A stretch of DNA of 64,000 nt from Pseudocercospora fijiensis CIRAD86 (GCF_000340215.1 NW_006921533.1:8717282-8781281), one strand, 5' to 3'; positions 22,440 through 34,038 are shown, counted from the first letter of the stretch. Program-made: numbers and translations. The notes: generated by a model not told the origin, from the sequence alone.

Positions 22440-23745
22440 GCCTAGTCCTTAGGTTTGTCGTATTAGCCTAGTAGATAGCTAGTACTATTACAATTAAAGC
22501 ACTTTAGTCCGGTTAGGGGATTGCTATAGCTATTGCCGCTATTGTTAGCCGAGCGATTAGTACTATAGGGATACGAGCCCCTTCTACGGCCCCTATTACG
22601 GCCTCCTCTATATAGCCGTCGGCTACGGCTTCTCCTACGGTCGTTGTTACTGTTATTGTTAGCATTGTTGTTCTAGTAGGAACCTTAGTTTCCTCCGCCG
22701 CGGCTACTACGGTTACTACGGTTAGTACTAGTTAGTCGGATCCTCGATTCTAGCCGTTACTAAAGCTAAACAGCTCGTTCGGCTATTTCTACTTCGACTA
22801 TAAATTAAATACGTATTAGGTTAGCCTATTCGAATATACGGCGGCGGTCTAATTCGAGGACTAGTTCCTATCGCAATTTAGGGCGTATTTCGGAAATCTA
22901 GATAGAGTCGGTCTTAGCTAGTAAATCGTCCTTAAGCGTCTTTAAATAGGCCTTAAATAAGCGAGCCGATTAATTAGTCTTTTGTTTAGCTCGAAGGTAT
23001 TAGTCCTAAGCGTGTTATTGCCTTAGTATAGGGTTTCTAAGGGTGTCTAGCATAATAGTCTTATAGTCTTGCTACTAAACAGCGGTCTAATTAGTAAGGG
23101 AGTCGAAATAGTTATCCTAGGTACGCTTTAGGTCTCTATTAATATATTATATAGCATAGACGACTAACGAGTAGTCGTCTAGAAGGGCCCTTAGCGCGTT
23201 TCGCTAATTAAGCTCGCAGTTACGGATATAGTCGTTATATTGTTTCCGACTAGAGCTATTAAATACGGTATAGTCCTTAAGTTTAGCATCCTTCTTTTAG
23301 ACTAAAATAGATAGAGAGGAAGGCCCTACTATTAGTTTAGTATTAGTTGCTAGGGCTTCTTATAGGCGACGAATTTCGAGGAGATTATCCTTTAGCTATT
23401 GTTCTTAGCGCAAGGCAGTAAGCCTGTTTTAAGTAGCTCCTTAAAGTCTCGCTGCTAGTTAGGGACTAAAGGCTAGTTAGCTATATCGACGGTTAACAAT
23501 ATTGTTAAGAATGTCGTCGACAGACAATTCTAGGTCGTTACCTAGAATTATAGGTTCTTCTTTAATAGGCCTAATAGTAGGCTCTCTAGTAGTAGGCTCT
23601 TTAGTAGGAGGCACTTCAGCAGGTGCTTTAGTAGGTACTATGCTACTAGCGTTGTCGTTGCTAGCGCTGCTAGCGGTAGTACGGTTGTTGTTACTTCGTA
23701 ATAAACCGGCTATTATAATAAGGGGTAACACTAATAATGTATTAT
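22440..23745 (-). pseudogene. Gag relic with zinc knuckle
   Basis: The C-terminal part (22460-22501) is a CCHC knuckle: Cys-Phe-Asn-Cys is intact, while the His and the last Cys now read Tyr, as G-to-A or C-to-T change predicts. Basic, Arg/Gly-like codons follow toward 22560-22740. At the N-terminal side, 23477-23731 is open and encodes a Thr/Pro/Glu-rich segment ending in a short acidic motif, typical of the disordered start of fungal gag. The start codon is uncertain; ATG at 23729-23731 is one candidate. Confidence 0.75.
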
Positions 23746-23967
23746 AGGCCCCTATAGTACGGATGTAGCGGAATTAGCGAGTATCGGTCTAGTGCAATTA
23801 ACTTAGTGTAATAGGCCGTACAGAAGGCCTTGCTTAATAATTGGTACGGTTGTTTCGATAGAATAGTACGTATAGGTCCCGTTCTTCGGGCGCAATATAG
23901 TTAGATTAGTTATTATAGCTATACCGCTAAAAGCTTGAAATAAGGACTATCTAGCTGCTGCCCTTAA

Positions 23968-23985
23968 AGGGTAGATCGAATACTA
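23968..23985 (-). other. Candidate primer-binding site
   Basis: Directly inside the 5' LTR the minus strand reads TAGTATTCGATCTACCC. If the first TAG was TGG before RIP, it would be complementary to a tRNA 3' end. The donor tRNA is not identified. Confidence 0.45.
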
Positions 23986-24181
23986 TATAAGAAGGGTATA
24001 TTAGTAGGTAGATAGGGTAGTAGTAGGTACGAGTAGTATTCGATAAGGAGCTAGGAGGAGAGGGAGGAAGGTAGGCAAGTTAGCCTATTACTAAGCGCCA
24101 AGCCCTGCCTAAGGCACTAAGACCCTAGCTTTACTTAGCCTAGTTATATGCTAATCGCGTACAGCCTCTTTAGCCCTAATA
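23986..24181 (-). repeat. LTR of the chromovirus (5' LTR in element orientation)
   Basis: Direct repeat of 16976-17171, about 95% identical. Differences are C/T or G/A transitions. Confidence 0.93.
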
Positions 24182-24186
24182 GTAGT
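24182..24186. repeat. Target-site duplication GTAGT, right
   Basis: Matches 16971-16975. The original site is restored by joining 16970 to 24182. Confidence 0.85.
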
Positions 24187-26990
24187 CTTTCGTACCGGTA
24201 TCGGATACGCCCTATAGGGACGCGGTAGACTTTATTTATAGCGTCGAATCGATTAGGGAAGACGCTACCTTAAGTATAGCTAATAGAGCTACTACTCTCG
24301 AAGAGGATACTAGTAGTATTACCGACGAGGGTCGTAACTATATCGACTACGGCCGAAGCTAGGATAACCTTAGTATAGATAGGGATATATCTTAGGATAT
24401 AGATAAGGGTATAGCGTAAGATATAGACGAGACGCTAGATAAGGATATAAATAATAGTATAGCGTAAGGAGTAGCGTAAGGAGTAGATAAGACTCTAGCT
24501 AAGGACGTAAAAGAGGATACTAATAATAACGCAAATAAGAATATAGACGAGGACGTAGATAAAGAGGCAGATCCGGAGGGAGATTAGGCTATAGCTAAGG
24601 ATAAGAATACAGACGAGGACGTAGATAAAAAGGCAGATCCGGAGGGAGATTAGGCTATAGCCGAGGATATAGGTAATAATAATACTAGTAGAGATAGAAA
24701 GCCTGTAGATACTAGCGAAGATTATAACGCCGCTAGAGCTAATAATAGAGACGATACTAATACCGAGCTTGTCCGAGTTACTTAATAGTACTCGTTATAA
24801 AATAGTAATCCCGCTATACCTAACGCTACTATATCTAAGCCTAACGATACTATTATCGTATCTCTTAGCAAAAATTATAACAGCCGACTATCTAATAGCG
24901 CTATAAACAGTTAGAGTAAGGAGCTCCGTAAGGCGAAGCAAAAGCTAAAGCAAAAGGCGAAGCAAAAGGCGAAGTAAAAAGCGAAGCCGACCCCGAAGGC
25001 TTAACCTATTCCGCCCTCTAAAGATACGATAGTCTATTCGGAGGGGCTACCTATAGAACTTATTTCTATCCTCCTAGGCGATAAGGAGTAGCTTACTCGA
25101 TAGACGAGTATACTTAACCGATATACGGCTTTAAGTAGTAGTATAGAGGAGATCGTAGGCGACGATACTCTTCCTACCGAGAAAGGTATATAAGGTCGAT
25201 TCTTAGCCTCCGAATAGATCCTTACTATATAGGAGAGAACTAAACCTACTAATACGTATACTACCTCCTAGGAGCTAGAGCTCGTCGATACCGGAAGTCC
25301 CGCTCCGTTACGTTAGGAATTGTAAGTTAGGAAGACTCGGAACTATTCTAGTAGTTATTATATACTAGAACAGCTTTTTCCTAAGCTAGAAGATTAGATA
25401 GAATTTTATTAGACTAAGTTACTTAATAAGGCAGGCATCGGGCAGCTATTTAATATTATTAAATCCCTTCGACGGTAGAGTACGGCGATACCTCTATCCG
25501 AGCGAGAGGCGCTCGCGCTACTATAAGGATAGTAGAACTAGGAGGCTACCCTTGCCCGAGCTACTTAGACGTTACGGCGAGCTATAGAGAAGACGTCGGA
25601 GGTCTCGCTAGTCTACTACGAACGTCTAGAGAGCCTAGTCGAGTTCTTAGGGTTATATAAAATACTAATAGAACAACTCGAGAATAGTAACGACTAGCTA
25701 TAGTATTCGTTAGCGGCGGACTTACTTAAGAACGCTAGTAGTAGAGCGAATACTAATATAGGCGGACGTAGACGCGGGAGGTTAAGTTAACTATAGGACT
25801 AGTTTGTCTCTAAATGCCTTAATCTTAGCCCCGGTAGTAAAATACCGGAGGAATTATTACTTATAGCTACCCGGAGTATACTATAATACAACCGTTAGCT
25901 CGCGAATTATCTCGCTATTCTAGTAACGAACGTTTACCCCTTTATAATCTCCTTGCTTCCGGTTAACTATATAAAATAGTAAGACTCTACTACTCCCCGG
26001 ATACTTCTATACTAACCTTCGTTAAAGTATTAAGAGATAGTATCTTAAAGCTACGAAGTTAATTGCCGACGTATTACGTACTAACGGTAACGTTCTAGCT
26101 CTTTATAAGCTTGTACGGTATTATATCGAATAGCTTAGAAACCCGGTTTCTTCCGCTAAGGCTATAGTTAATAGTATAACTTACGACTATATCCGATAAG
26201 CGTACCCTATAGTTCGATTAGCGCGGACCCTATTATAGAACCCCGACGGCGCGGTCCTTAGCGACTAACCTAGTATTACTACCGAGGAGCTCGATACTAG
26301 AAAATTACTTAGTAACGACGTTACTCGGAGGGAATACGATTCTAATAACGAAGCGGTCGATATCGGTAGTCTACTAATACCGGCTATCCCGCAAGTCGAT
26401 ATGCCTTTATTACAACCTAGTAGCTCTATTAGCGACGGTAAACCTCTATTAACTAGGAATCTACTTACCGCCGTTACTAGCGACGACTTAGTAATTAACG
26501 ATAGTATTCGACCCTCTATATAAACTACCGCCGATAGAACAAAATAGCTTAATTAAGCCGCTAGGTTTATAGCGTATAATAGAGGATTATAGGAATTAAT
26601 ACCTACTACTCTATATAGTAGAAGGAGCGATTCGATACTCCCGATACCTACTACGCGCTCTTAAAGTTAAATAGAGAGAGATCGGGCTTCTACCCTCCTA
26701 TTATAGGAAGAGTTTAACTAAAATCCTCCTAGACGAGTATCGCTACGTAAGAACTCGAAGCGTACCGCTACTAGTTAGGACGAGTTTATAAAGAAAGTAC
26801 GACCTAGAAAGAGGATATAGAGGGCTTCTGCTACGTAATAAGAGGGAAGCAATAATACTTAGGCGAGGAAACCGAGAAAGAAGAGCAATTCTATTATAGC
26901 TAGAGTTAAGACGCCTAAGTTAAGACAAAGAAAGGGTAGTCGCTAACGCTCTAATATTGTCTCTATAAAGTAGGGACGACGATATAGCCT
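24187..26990 (+). pseudogene. ORF relic D: acidic, repetitive N part and basic C tail
   Basis: Most of this stretch reads as one protein with RIP-type stops. 24290-24720 is rich in Asp, Glu, Asn and Lys and includes a 66-bp (22-codon) tandem duplication starting at 24539 and 24605. A Lys/Gln/Ala-rich segment with repeated Lys-Gln-Lys-Ala covers 24930-24985 and suggests a coiled coil or helix. A more globular part lies at 25020-26250, and the tail at 26680-26960 is dense in Lys and Arg. This acidic-then-basic design resembles nuclear chromatin-associated proteins, but no named domain is visible. It probably continues relic C across the chromovirus insertion. Confidence 0.5.
24539..24670 (+). 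repeat. 66-bp in-frame tandem duplication
   Basis: Two near-identical 66-bp units (GAATATAGACGAGGACGTAG and GAATACAGACGAGGACGTAG begin the units) preserve the reading frame and add 22 residues to the acidic region. Confidence 0.85.
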
Positions 26991-28070
26991 ATACCTTTGC
27001 TACTTTAGTGTCTCTTCGGTATCTATATATCCGTTTCCTTAATTTGCTAGGGTATAGTAGTAGCTATACTTGTATTAATTATCTATTATAGTAGTAGCGC
27101 CTAGGCGATACGCTAGAATGCTTTAATCTATCTAGTAGCCCGTAACGATCTTTCTAAGTCGAGCGTAGTATTTCCGGCTAAGTCCGATAGGTTACTAATA
27201 GTAGTCTTTTCTTATATAGCTCGATTAGACGCTCTATACGTTACGACTGCGCTCTACTAATATTTAGGTTCCTAGCACTTATAACGTTTATAGTTTGCTG
27301 TTCCCTATGTCTATTTTCCTATCTTCTTTACCTTTTACGTTCGTTCCTAGTTCTCGCTCGCCGGTACCTACTACTTAGCTATTAGTTACGCCGTTATATA
27401 AGCTAGTATATATAAATCCGATACCTAATCTCTCTCCCTCCTATTGCTCTTCTACTAGAGCCTAGTTTGTCGTACCCGTATTGCCCGATATTACTATAGA
27501 CGTATTTGCCGCCTACTAGTCCTAGTCTGCCGCCTAGTATATCGTGCCTATATCGCCTAATATTACTCTAGACGTAGGGCTTTCTACGTATTCGCTAGAG
27601 CTATACTCGATATACGTAACTTAATACGACAATCTCTATCCTAATATTATCGGGAACTCGTTAGGGCCGTCGGGGTCGCGTAGTTATAGCGCTATTAAGC
27701 CGGAGTATTACGTAGATATGTTTAGCTAGGACGGCCCTAGCTAAATACTTAGATAGGGGTAGCGACTGCCGCGAGGTAGCGTCGGCTAAAGCCGGAGTGC
27801 CGACTATATAATACGTTATTAGCTCTATTTATTATAATATAATAATAAGCTCGCTAAGTATTCTAATTATATATTTCGCGTAGCTACGAGTACGAGCCTA
27901 TAAATACCCCGCCGAGCCCGCCTTCTAATTATTCTTAGCAGCACTTACTCTCTTCCTCTATATACTACCGCGACCTAATAGTCCGTATCGGCAAGTCCTC
28001 GCTATCGCTATTGCCCTAATTAATTACTAACTATTCGCTTTAGACTTCTTCTAGTCGCTATAGTATCTTG
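26991..28070. other. RIP-degraded spacer, no gene assigned
   Basis: Frames are short and change often. Pyrimidine-rich on the plus strand near 27290-27360 and 27900-27990. I see no domain or repeat. Confidence 0.4.
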
Positions 28071-28079
28071 AAATCCGTT

Positions 28080-29375
28080 AACCCTAGCGTATAGATTTCC
28101 CTACTCCCCAAATTGTAGTATTTAGCCTAACACTATATAGTACTACTAGCTTCAAGGGTCTCCCTAGCGAAATCCGTAATCGTATCTACCGGTTTATACT
28201 AGGTCCGCCTAGCCGCCTTATCGCTCGCCCGAAGCCTAACCCCTATCTTAATATATATCTACTTAAACTATTTAATAGCCTTAACCGTAAGATTCGATAG
28301 GAGGTTATTTCGATACTACTATAAAAGAACGTTATCTACGTCGACTATCTCGAAGGGGTCGCTAGTCTAATCTATAGAAACGAGAAGGTAGCAACTAAGA
28401 CAAGTATTTTACGAGACTACTACCTGCTTAGTACCTAGAGACTTCCGTATTTACGGTATCTTACTATTAGCCTATTCGAAGTCTACTATCTCGGCTACTT
28501 CCTCGACTTAACCCGCTTCGTATAGTCGTTCGTTTTACGTAATAAGAAGGCCGCTTTATAGAAGTAGGTTCGTCCGTAGAAACTACGCGAAATAAGGAGT
28601 ACTCTTAAGAAACTTAAACTATTCGAATATACTATCCTAGCGGTAGTACTATACTACTTTGCCGAGTTTAGTAGTATTACCGAGGTTAAGAGTTAGTACG
28701 AGAAGGCTCTAGCTAATCTCTCTATTAGCTTCTATAAAGATATAAAAAGCCTAAAGGCGACAATTTAGTAGCAAGTAAGCGAGTAGGTATAGGGCTAGCC
28801 TCGGGCTTGTTATAGGTATCTATTAGGCGTTCGGCGTATAATTCGATAATTAGTATATCTCTTTAGTTAGTTTTCCGGCGGCGTACCCTACTATCGTATA
28901 TAGTTCTAGACGTAGTAGTAGATATCTATAATCGACTATAGCTCGATCGATCTCTCTAATATCTTAAGGTTCTAGTTTTTTTACTATTATTATAGTACTC
29001 GGGTCGTAGTGCAACCCGATATCCCTCGATTATCTTTACGACGGCCCGCCCTTATATTCGGTACTAGCTCGCGACTTTAATTAAGGTACGGGCCCTAGCT
29101 TGCCTTATAACTTAGCTTCGTAGCTATAGGGAAATACTTAGCTATCTTATATAAAACATATCTACTCTTCTACTATCTTTCTAACTACGAACGACCTCTT
29201 CCGCTAACTACTATCTACTACGTATTTAATATATTACTGTCTATATCTAATATAATTATATAATACGCCTCGAGCCTATACTATTACTTAGAAGTCTTAT
29301 ACTACTATTTTATTTTACCGCCGACCTTAACTAACTTATACCTCTACCTACCTTACTATCCCCTAACCTTAACTA
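28080..29375 (+). pseudogene. Long single-frame relic, unidentified
   Basis: About 430 codons can be followed in one frame with stops only at TAG/TAA and no frameshift, which is unusual in this window. The N half is helix-like with many charged residues: Tyr-Val-Asp-Tyr-Leu-Glu-Gly-Val near 28340, then Tyr-Tyr-Leu-Gly-Tyr-Phe-Leu-Asp-Leu near 28480, then a Lys/Glu-rich helical part to 28790. The C half is rich in Tyr, Leu and Ser. It lies directly upstream of the Argonaute relic, whose frame begins near 29379. I could not match it to a family. It may be an independent neighbour or the N-terminal part of the same ancient gene. Confidence 0.5.
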
Positions 29376-29378
29376 GTA

Positions 29379-31510
29379 TAAGAAATCGTAATAGCTAGAC
29401 TAGAGAAGGCCCGCGTTAATAAAGAGGTTAAACGCCGCTACTACTACTCCGTCGACTCTAGTTCTACGTTAGGTTCTACTTCTAGTACTACCTCTGCCTC
29501 GTCTTCCGGCTACGTTACTCGCTCGGTACGCTCTAAGGTCTCTCGTACCTCTATAGCTCTATCGCGCTCCCTTCGCGGTACCGCCTACGATAGTAATACC
29601 GACCTCGGCGCTACTACGTTAGAGCGTAACCCTACTACTTTAGCCGTAAAGCTAGATTCTAAGAAATTTAACTTCGACCTTAGTATAGCCGGCTAGGCGA
29701 CTATCCGTAGTAACGATATATCTACTCTTCCTCTACGCTAGGCCCCTTCGAAGATAGGTTAAGCCTATAAGGTCGGCCTAAATATATACTACGTAGAGAA
29801 GTTTCCTAATATTCCTATCTACTAGTTCGATATATAAATCGGTAACGGTATAGAGAAGCGTAGCATTATTAACGCTGTCTAGAACTCTAAGAAGGTCTAG
29901 GTAGAGATCGGTGCTAGTACTATCCTCGGCGGGAATAAGCTAGCTTAGTCTAGTCGTCTTATTATACGTAAAGTGTAGCTAATAGTTAACCTCGATAATA
30001 GGAAGGGTCGTAAGCCGGGCAAGAACGGCCCTAATAGGCACCGCATTAATATCCGTTAGACTAATAAGGTTAGTTTCTAGCAATTAATAGCCTACCTTTA
30101 GAGTAAGGTCTCGTACGACAACGCCTATCCTAAGGCTAGTGCCTTCGCCGACTACCTCCTCTATTAGATACTATTATAACGCTATATACCTATTAAGTGT
30201 ATATACTTCGCTCGTAGTTAGACTCGGTCTATCTTCGGTAGCGGTATCGAGGCTTTTAAGGGTATATACTAGTCTCTACGTATCGTTTACCTAGGCCGCC
30301 TCTCTATTAATATCGATATAGCTAACGGCATTTTCTAGACTGCGAGTATGCTTCGTTAATCTGCTATTCTCGCCTATAGTGCTCGCGACATTAGCGACCT
30401 TATTACCGGTATTTAGCGCTAGAGGGGAGGGGTAGGTATAGTATTAGTTTTAAGAAGTTCCGGAAGGTTCGCGTTATTACTAAGTATCGTAGTTAGCAGA
30501 ACGAGGTTAAGTACTATATTAAGCGATTTATCTACTAGGATACTAAGCAGTACGAGGTACAGATTACTAATTATTCGGGCAATAAGGTAACTATCCCTAT
30601 CTACGACTACTTTACTAACAAATATAATATCTACCTATAGTACTTAGGCCTACCTCTTACTAAGATAACTAAGGGCAAGAACACTAGTCTATCGATAGAG
30701 GTTCTTCGAATTAAAGAGAATTAGCGATACGCCTTTAAGATAGATAAGCGTTAGATATCTAATATAATTAAACTTATAGTTACTGCCCCTCTATAGCGCT
30801 ATACCGGCATTTATTATAGTCTAGGCACACCAGCTTAGGGTAACGACACTGTCTTATAGAAGTATAGTATTACTATTAACCTAAATAAGACCGTAGTCGA
30901 CGGCCGCGTTCTTCTAGCGCCTACCGATAAATTTAGTATTAGTAAGGCTAAGCTAGGTACCTCTAGTCGCTAGGATCTAAAGGGCAAGTAATTCTTCTAG
31001 GTTAACTCTTACCTGCCTAAGTCCTAGGCTGTCTTCGTTATTCCTAGTAGTAAGCCTAATAAGTCTACGATCGAGCGCTTTATCTAGGCCTTTATATAGG
31101 GCTATATTAGCTACGGCGGTAAGGACGAGAAGAAGTAGCTAGTAATAGCGCTAGCTATAAGGAAGGGCGTCGGCGATTAGGTTACCGCGGCTTAGAATAC
31201 TACTAGCAACTAGTCTTAATTACGCCTATAGATCGTCTTCTTTATCCTACCTAATAAAGACTCCTAGGTCTACGCCGAATTAGCCGCTACGGCGTTATAT
31301 ATTAGTACGTATAATACTCCTACGCTTAGAAGGCTTAGGCGCGGTACCTCTCTAACGTATATATAAAATTTAACGCTAAGCTAGGTAGTACTATATACCG
31401 CGCTATTAGTTCTTAAACTAGTAGACCTAATAGTATCTTCTAGTGCCTAATAGTTATACTACGCCTAGTACGCTATTACGATACGCGTTATAAAAAGAAG
31501 AAAATATAGG
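29379..31510 (+). pseudogene. Argonaute (QDE-2/AGO-like) relic lacking PIWI
   Basis: Three frame segments give successive Argonaute domains. Segment 1 (frame of 29424, to about 30425): a Ser/Arg-rich N-terminus; the N domain with Ile-Gly-Asn-Gly-Ile-Glu-Lys-Arg near 29840; Gly-Gly-Asn-Lys-Leu-Ala near 29930; and the L1 signature Gly-Ser-Gly-Ile-Glu-Ala-Phe-Lys-Gly-Ile-Tyr near 30240, with Asn-Ile-Asp-Ile-Ala-Asn-Gly after it. Segment 2 (30446-31300): a PAZ domain with Tyr-Asp-Tyr-Phe, Tyr-Asn-Ile, a Leu-Ser-Ile-Glu-Val-Leu-Arg-Ile block and Asn-Gln-Arg-Tyr; then L2 with Val-Asp-Gly-Arg-Val-Leu-Leu-Ala-Pro; then the MID strand Ile-Val-Phe-Phe-Ile-Leu-Pro-Asn-Lys-Asp-Ser. Segment 3 (from 31339): Asn-Val-Tyr-Ile-Lys-Phe-Asn-Ala-Lys-Leu-Gly, the end of MID. 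The reading then fails where PIWI should begin, so the slicer residues are absent. Two frameshifts and many TAGs rule out function. In the cell such proteins bind small RNAs for silencing. Confidence 0.88.
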
Positions 31511-31526
31511 AGCTAGGTATTTGCGA

Positions 31527-31562
31527 GGGACGGTCCTAGCGAAAGGCGGGAACTCCCGTATC
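31527..31562. repeat. Double-hairpin module at the Argonaute break
   Basis: GACGGTCCTAGCGAAAGGCG and the adjoining GGGAACTCCCGTA repeat the module seen at 8037, 10560 and 13549. Sequence beyond about 35 bp on either side is unrelated, so this is a shared short module and not a longer duplication. Confidence 0.65.
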
Positions 31563-32690
31563 GCTAAGCCCTAGCGTAAATATTAACGCGCCTATATACC
31601 CTTGCGACTTCTCCCTAGCCCTTCTATAGCTACTTGCTACTATAAAACTCTAGCATTCCCGCGGCGCTCGGAAACATAGCACTCTTTTATTCTAGTATAT
31701 CGCGGTTTATACTAGCTCTATCGGTAGTAGGGCTAGAGGCTACTATCGTACGACTTAGCTATTATTATATAATAAGTAATAATAACACCTCCCTTACTAC
31801 TATAAGATTCTAACGTACTAGTAGAGAACACTACTTATACTATATTCGCCTACTTCTTAGAGAGTACGTAGTAAACTAGCTCTAGTTTCCTCCCGACGCG
31901 ACGATACTATACTTTTCGATAGTCCTAGGTAAGTCGGCCTTATCCTACGGTTAGCTATAGTTACCTACGTAATAACGTATTATATATAGGCTCGTGTTTA
32001 TAAGCCTCTCGCTAGCGGCGTAAGGATACCTTTCGTCTAATAGTCTAGCTACTAGTCCGATTGTCTATTCGTAGTACTAGGTATCCTAGGGCTATCTATA
32101 AAGAATCTATTCCTCTATAGCCGTAGTCCCTTATCGCTTAAGACTAAACTACTCCTAGCGAATAAACCTATTTCTTAGCTCGAATTTATATACCCGGCAC
32201 TTTGTCTATAGCGATATTAGCAAAGATCCTCGTTATACGTAGCGGTAGGGTCGGAAATAAGGTTAACCCTATAAACCCTAGCCTTACTATAAGATCTATC
32301 GCTCTACGTACTAGCCTCCCCTTATATATAGAGATTAGAAGGAACTTCCCGGGACGGTCTAGTCTATATATATAAATGCAGTCGCTAAGTAGACTTTATT
32401 AGCAAAGCTATAATTCCGATACTAGCGCCTAATTAGAATAGTCCTAGCGGGATTAATTAGAATTACGTATATACGACTTCGCCTACCTACCTAGTTAACG
32501 CTTCTTAAGGATATACTTAAGCCCGAGTCCCGTTAGCATTTGTATAGCCGCATTAAGGAGATAGAAACTAGCATTGCAAACGATACCCTATTTCGTAGCC
32601 TCTAAGTAGTAACCGCGTACCCTAAGTATATAAGGGCGTAAAAATCTAAGCTAGATATATTAGTAGTTTCCTTCGGCTACTATTTATTCG
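31563..32690. other. RIP-degraded sequence, no gene assigned
   Basis: No PIWI motif is found here on the plus strand, and no other domain on either strand. Confidence 0.4.
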
Positions 32691-34038
32691 GTCGGTCTTC
32701 AAATTCGACTATTTATACGAGCGGACACTACGCAAGCTCGAATAGAACGTCTAATCTGCTCTCTAGAGTATAAACGTAAGATTCTTCTAGTATATCCGGC
32801 GGCATCGGAATGTACTAGCTACTCGGACTGGCTAACGAGAGTCTTTATTCTTAATTAGCGGTATAAACTAATTCAATATATATAGGGCTATACGTTAGAG
32901 TATGCTTAGCTTCGCTATAAGGGCTAAGAAATACGGTATGCTAGTATAGTATCTCGCTAGGGTAGGTTATATTTTCTAGGCAACTACAGTTCTTTTTCGG
33001 GTCTGCAATCGCGCTATATTAGAGCGTTACGCAATATATATCTACTACTCCTATGCCGGGCATAATCTAACTCTATATATAGTATATATAAGAGTTACCT
33101 ATAGAGACTTAGTCTGCTAGTGCTACTCCGCCCGCTAGGAATAGACGCTCTTAAAAGGGGCGTTAGGCTTTAGACGAAGACTAAAAATTCTTACTATAAT
33201 ATTATAGAGGAATTCCTTATATAGCTTTTCTATATCGTTCTATAGTAGCTAATATAGTTCCGCGTTAGCTGCCTAAACATAACTTAGTATCGTACGTGCT
33301 AGTACGCTAGAGGATGTACCTTTATAGAGCAAATTAATAGCCTCTATATCGGGGAACGCTAGCATTCCTTAGTCGTCTATAGTATCTATTCGCCTCGTCT
33401 AAGTATTAAGTACGAGGTCGTAGAAGCGCCTATCCTCGATTCTATAGCCGAATGTATATAGCTTAGCTAGGAAGTTATACCGGAGCTAAATACTTTAGTA
33501 GGTATTATCGAGAGGGCGGTCGGGCTTAATCCCTTAGAAAAACTCTATATCGATAGTATTTTCGTATATTGCCGTAATATATATATAGAGAGTATTATTA
33601 TCTACGTCTCCTAGATCGAGCCCTATATATCTATTCGATAGCTGCTACTCTAGAGCTAGATATCGCTTACGAAGAAGATATCGGTAGATAAAAAAGACTT
33701 CGTCTTAGCCGTATAGCTATACTATCTCTAGTAAGAATCTATAGCGGTACCGATTAGTATTACTACTAGAACCGGGTCCTTTACTTCTAACTATAATCTT
33801 TTCGCTCTACGACGCTACGACTAGACCTTATCTCTACTAGAGGGGTAGCTAATCGCAATAGCGTAAGCTTTAGCCGTATCTCTTCCCTCTACTTTCGTTC
33901 CCTTATCTACCGTTTTTCTTATCGTTATCGTATATTTGTCGAAGCTTCTATCCCTCTTATATCCCGAGTTACGTTCGAAGGCTCTTACTAAGCGATATAG
34001 TTCTATAGGGCCCTCTTTTAATAAAACTAGTTGCGTAG
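32690..34038 (-). pseudogene. Minus-strand ORF relic cut by the 11.9-kb LTR element
   Basis: On the minus strand a single frame can be followed from 34030 down to about 32690 (about 440 codons) with stops only of TAG/TAA type and one TGA. The N-proximal visible part is charged and helix-like (Lys-Glu-Gly-Pro-Ile-Glu-Leu, then Arg-Lys-Thr-Val-Asp-Lys). It is still open at the LTR edge, so the start of the gene should lie beyond 45905 on the same strand. I do not recognise the family. A DUF3435-type recombinase was considered but the fit is too weak to claim. Confidence 0.45.

Larger units (their letters stand above)
16976..24181 (-). mobile_element. Ty3/gypsy chromovirus, complete but RIP-inactivated (7.2 kb)
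   Basis: Two 196-bp LTRs with a 5-bp target duplication enclose, on the minus strand, gag with a zinc knuckle, retropepsin, reverse transcriptase, RNase H, integrase and a C-terminal chromodomain. That order defines chromoviruses. The LTRs differ at about nine positions, nearly all C/T at CpA or TpA, so the two LTRs were probably identical before RIP. LTR termini read TA...TA, as expected from TG...CA after RIP. The element split an older ORF relic and is clearly younger than the flanks. Confidence 0.95.

Noticed and set aside
23502..23747. Plus-strand open frame, hydrophobic
   Set aside because: It lies opposite the gag segment on the minus strand, whose Thr/Pro/Glu-rich reading fits the element better.
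28290..28560. tRNA-splicing endonuclease subunit
   Set aside because: A short Leu/Phe/Tyr-rich helix gave a superficial resemblance. No catalytic Tyr-His-Lys context is visible.
32690..33300. Possible DUF3435 tyrosine recombinase (Starship captain)
   Set aside because: A few residues looked similar, but no conserved Arg...His-x-x-Arg...Tyr set could be found.
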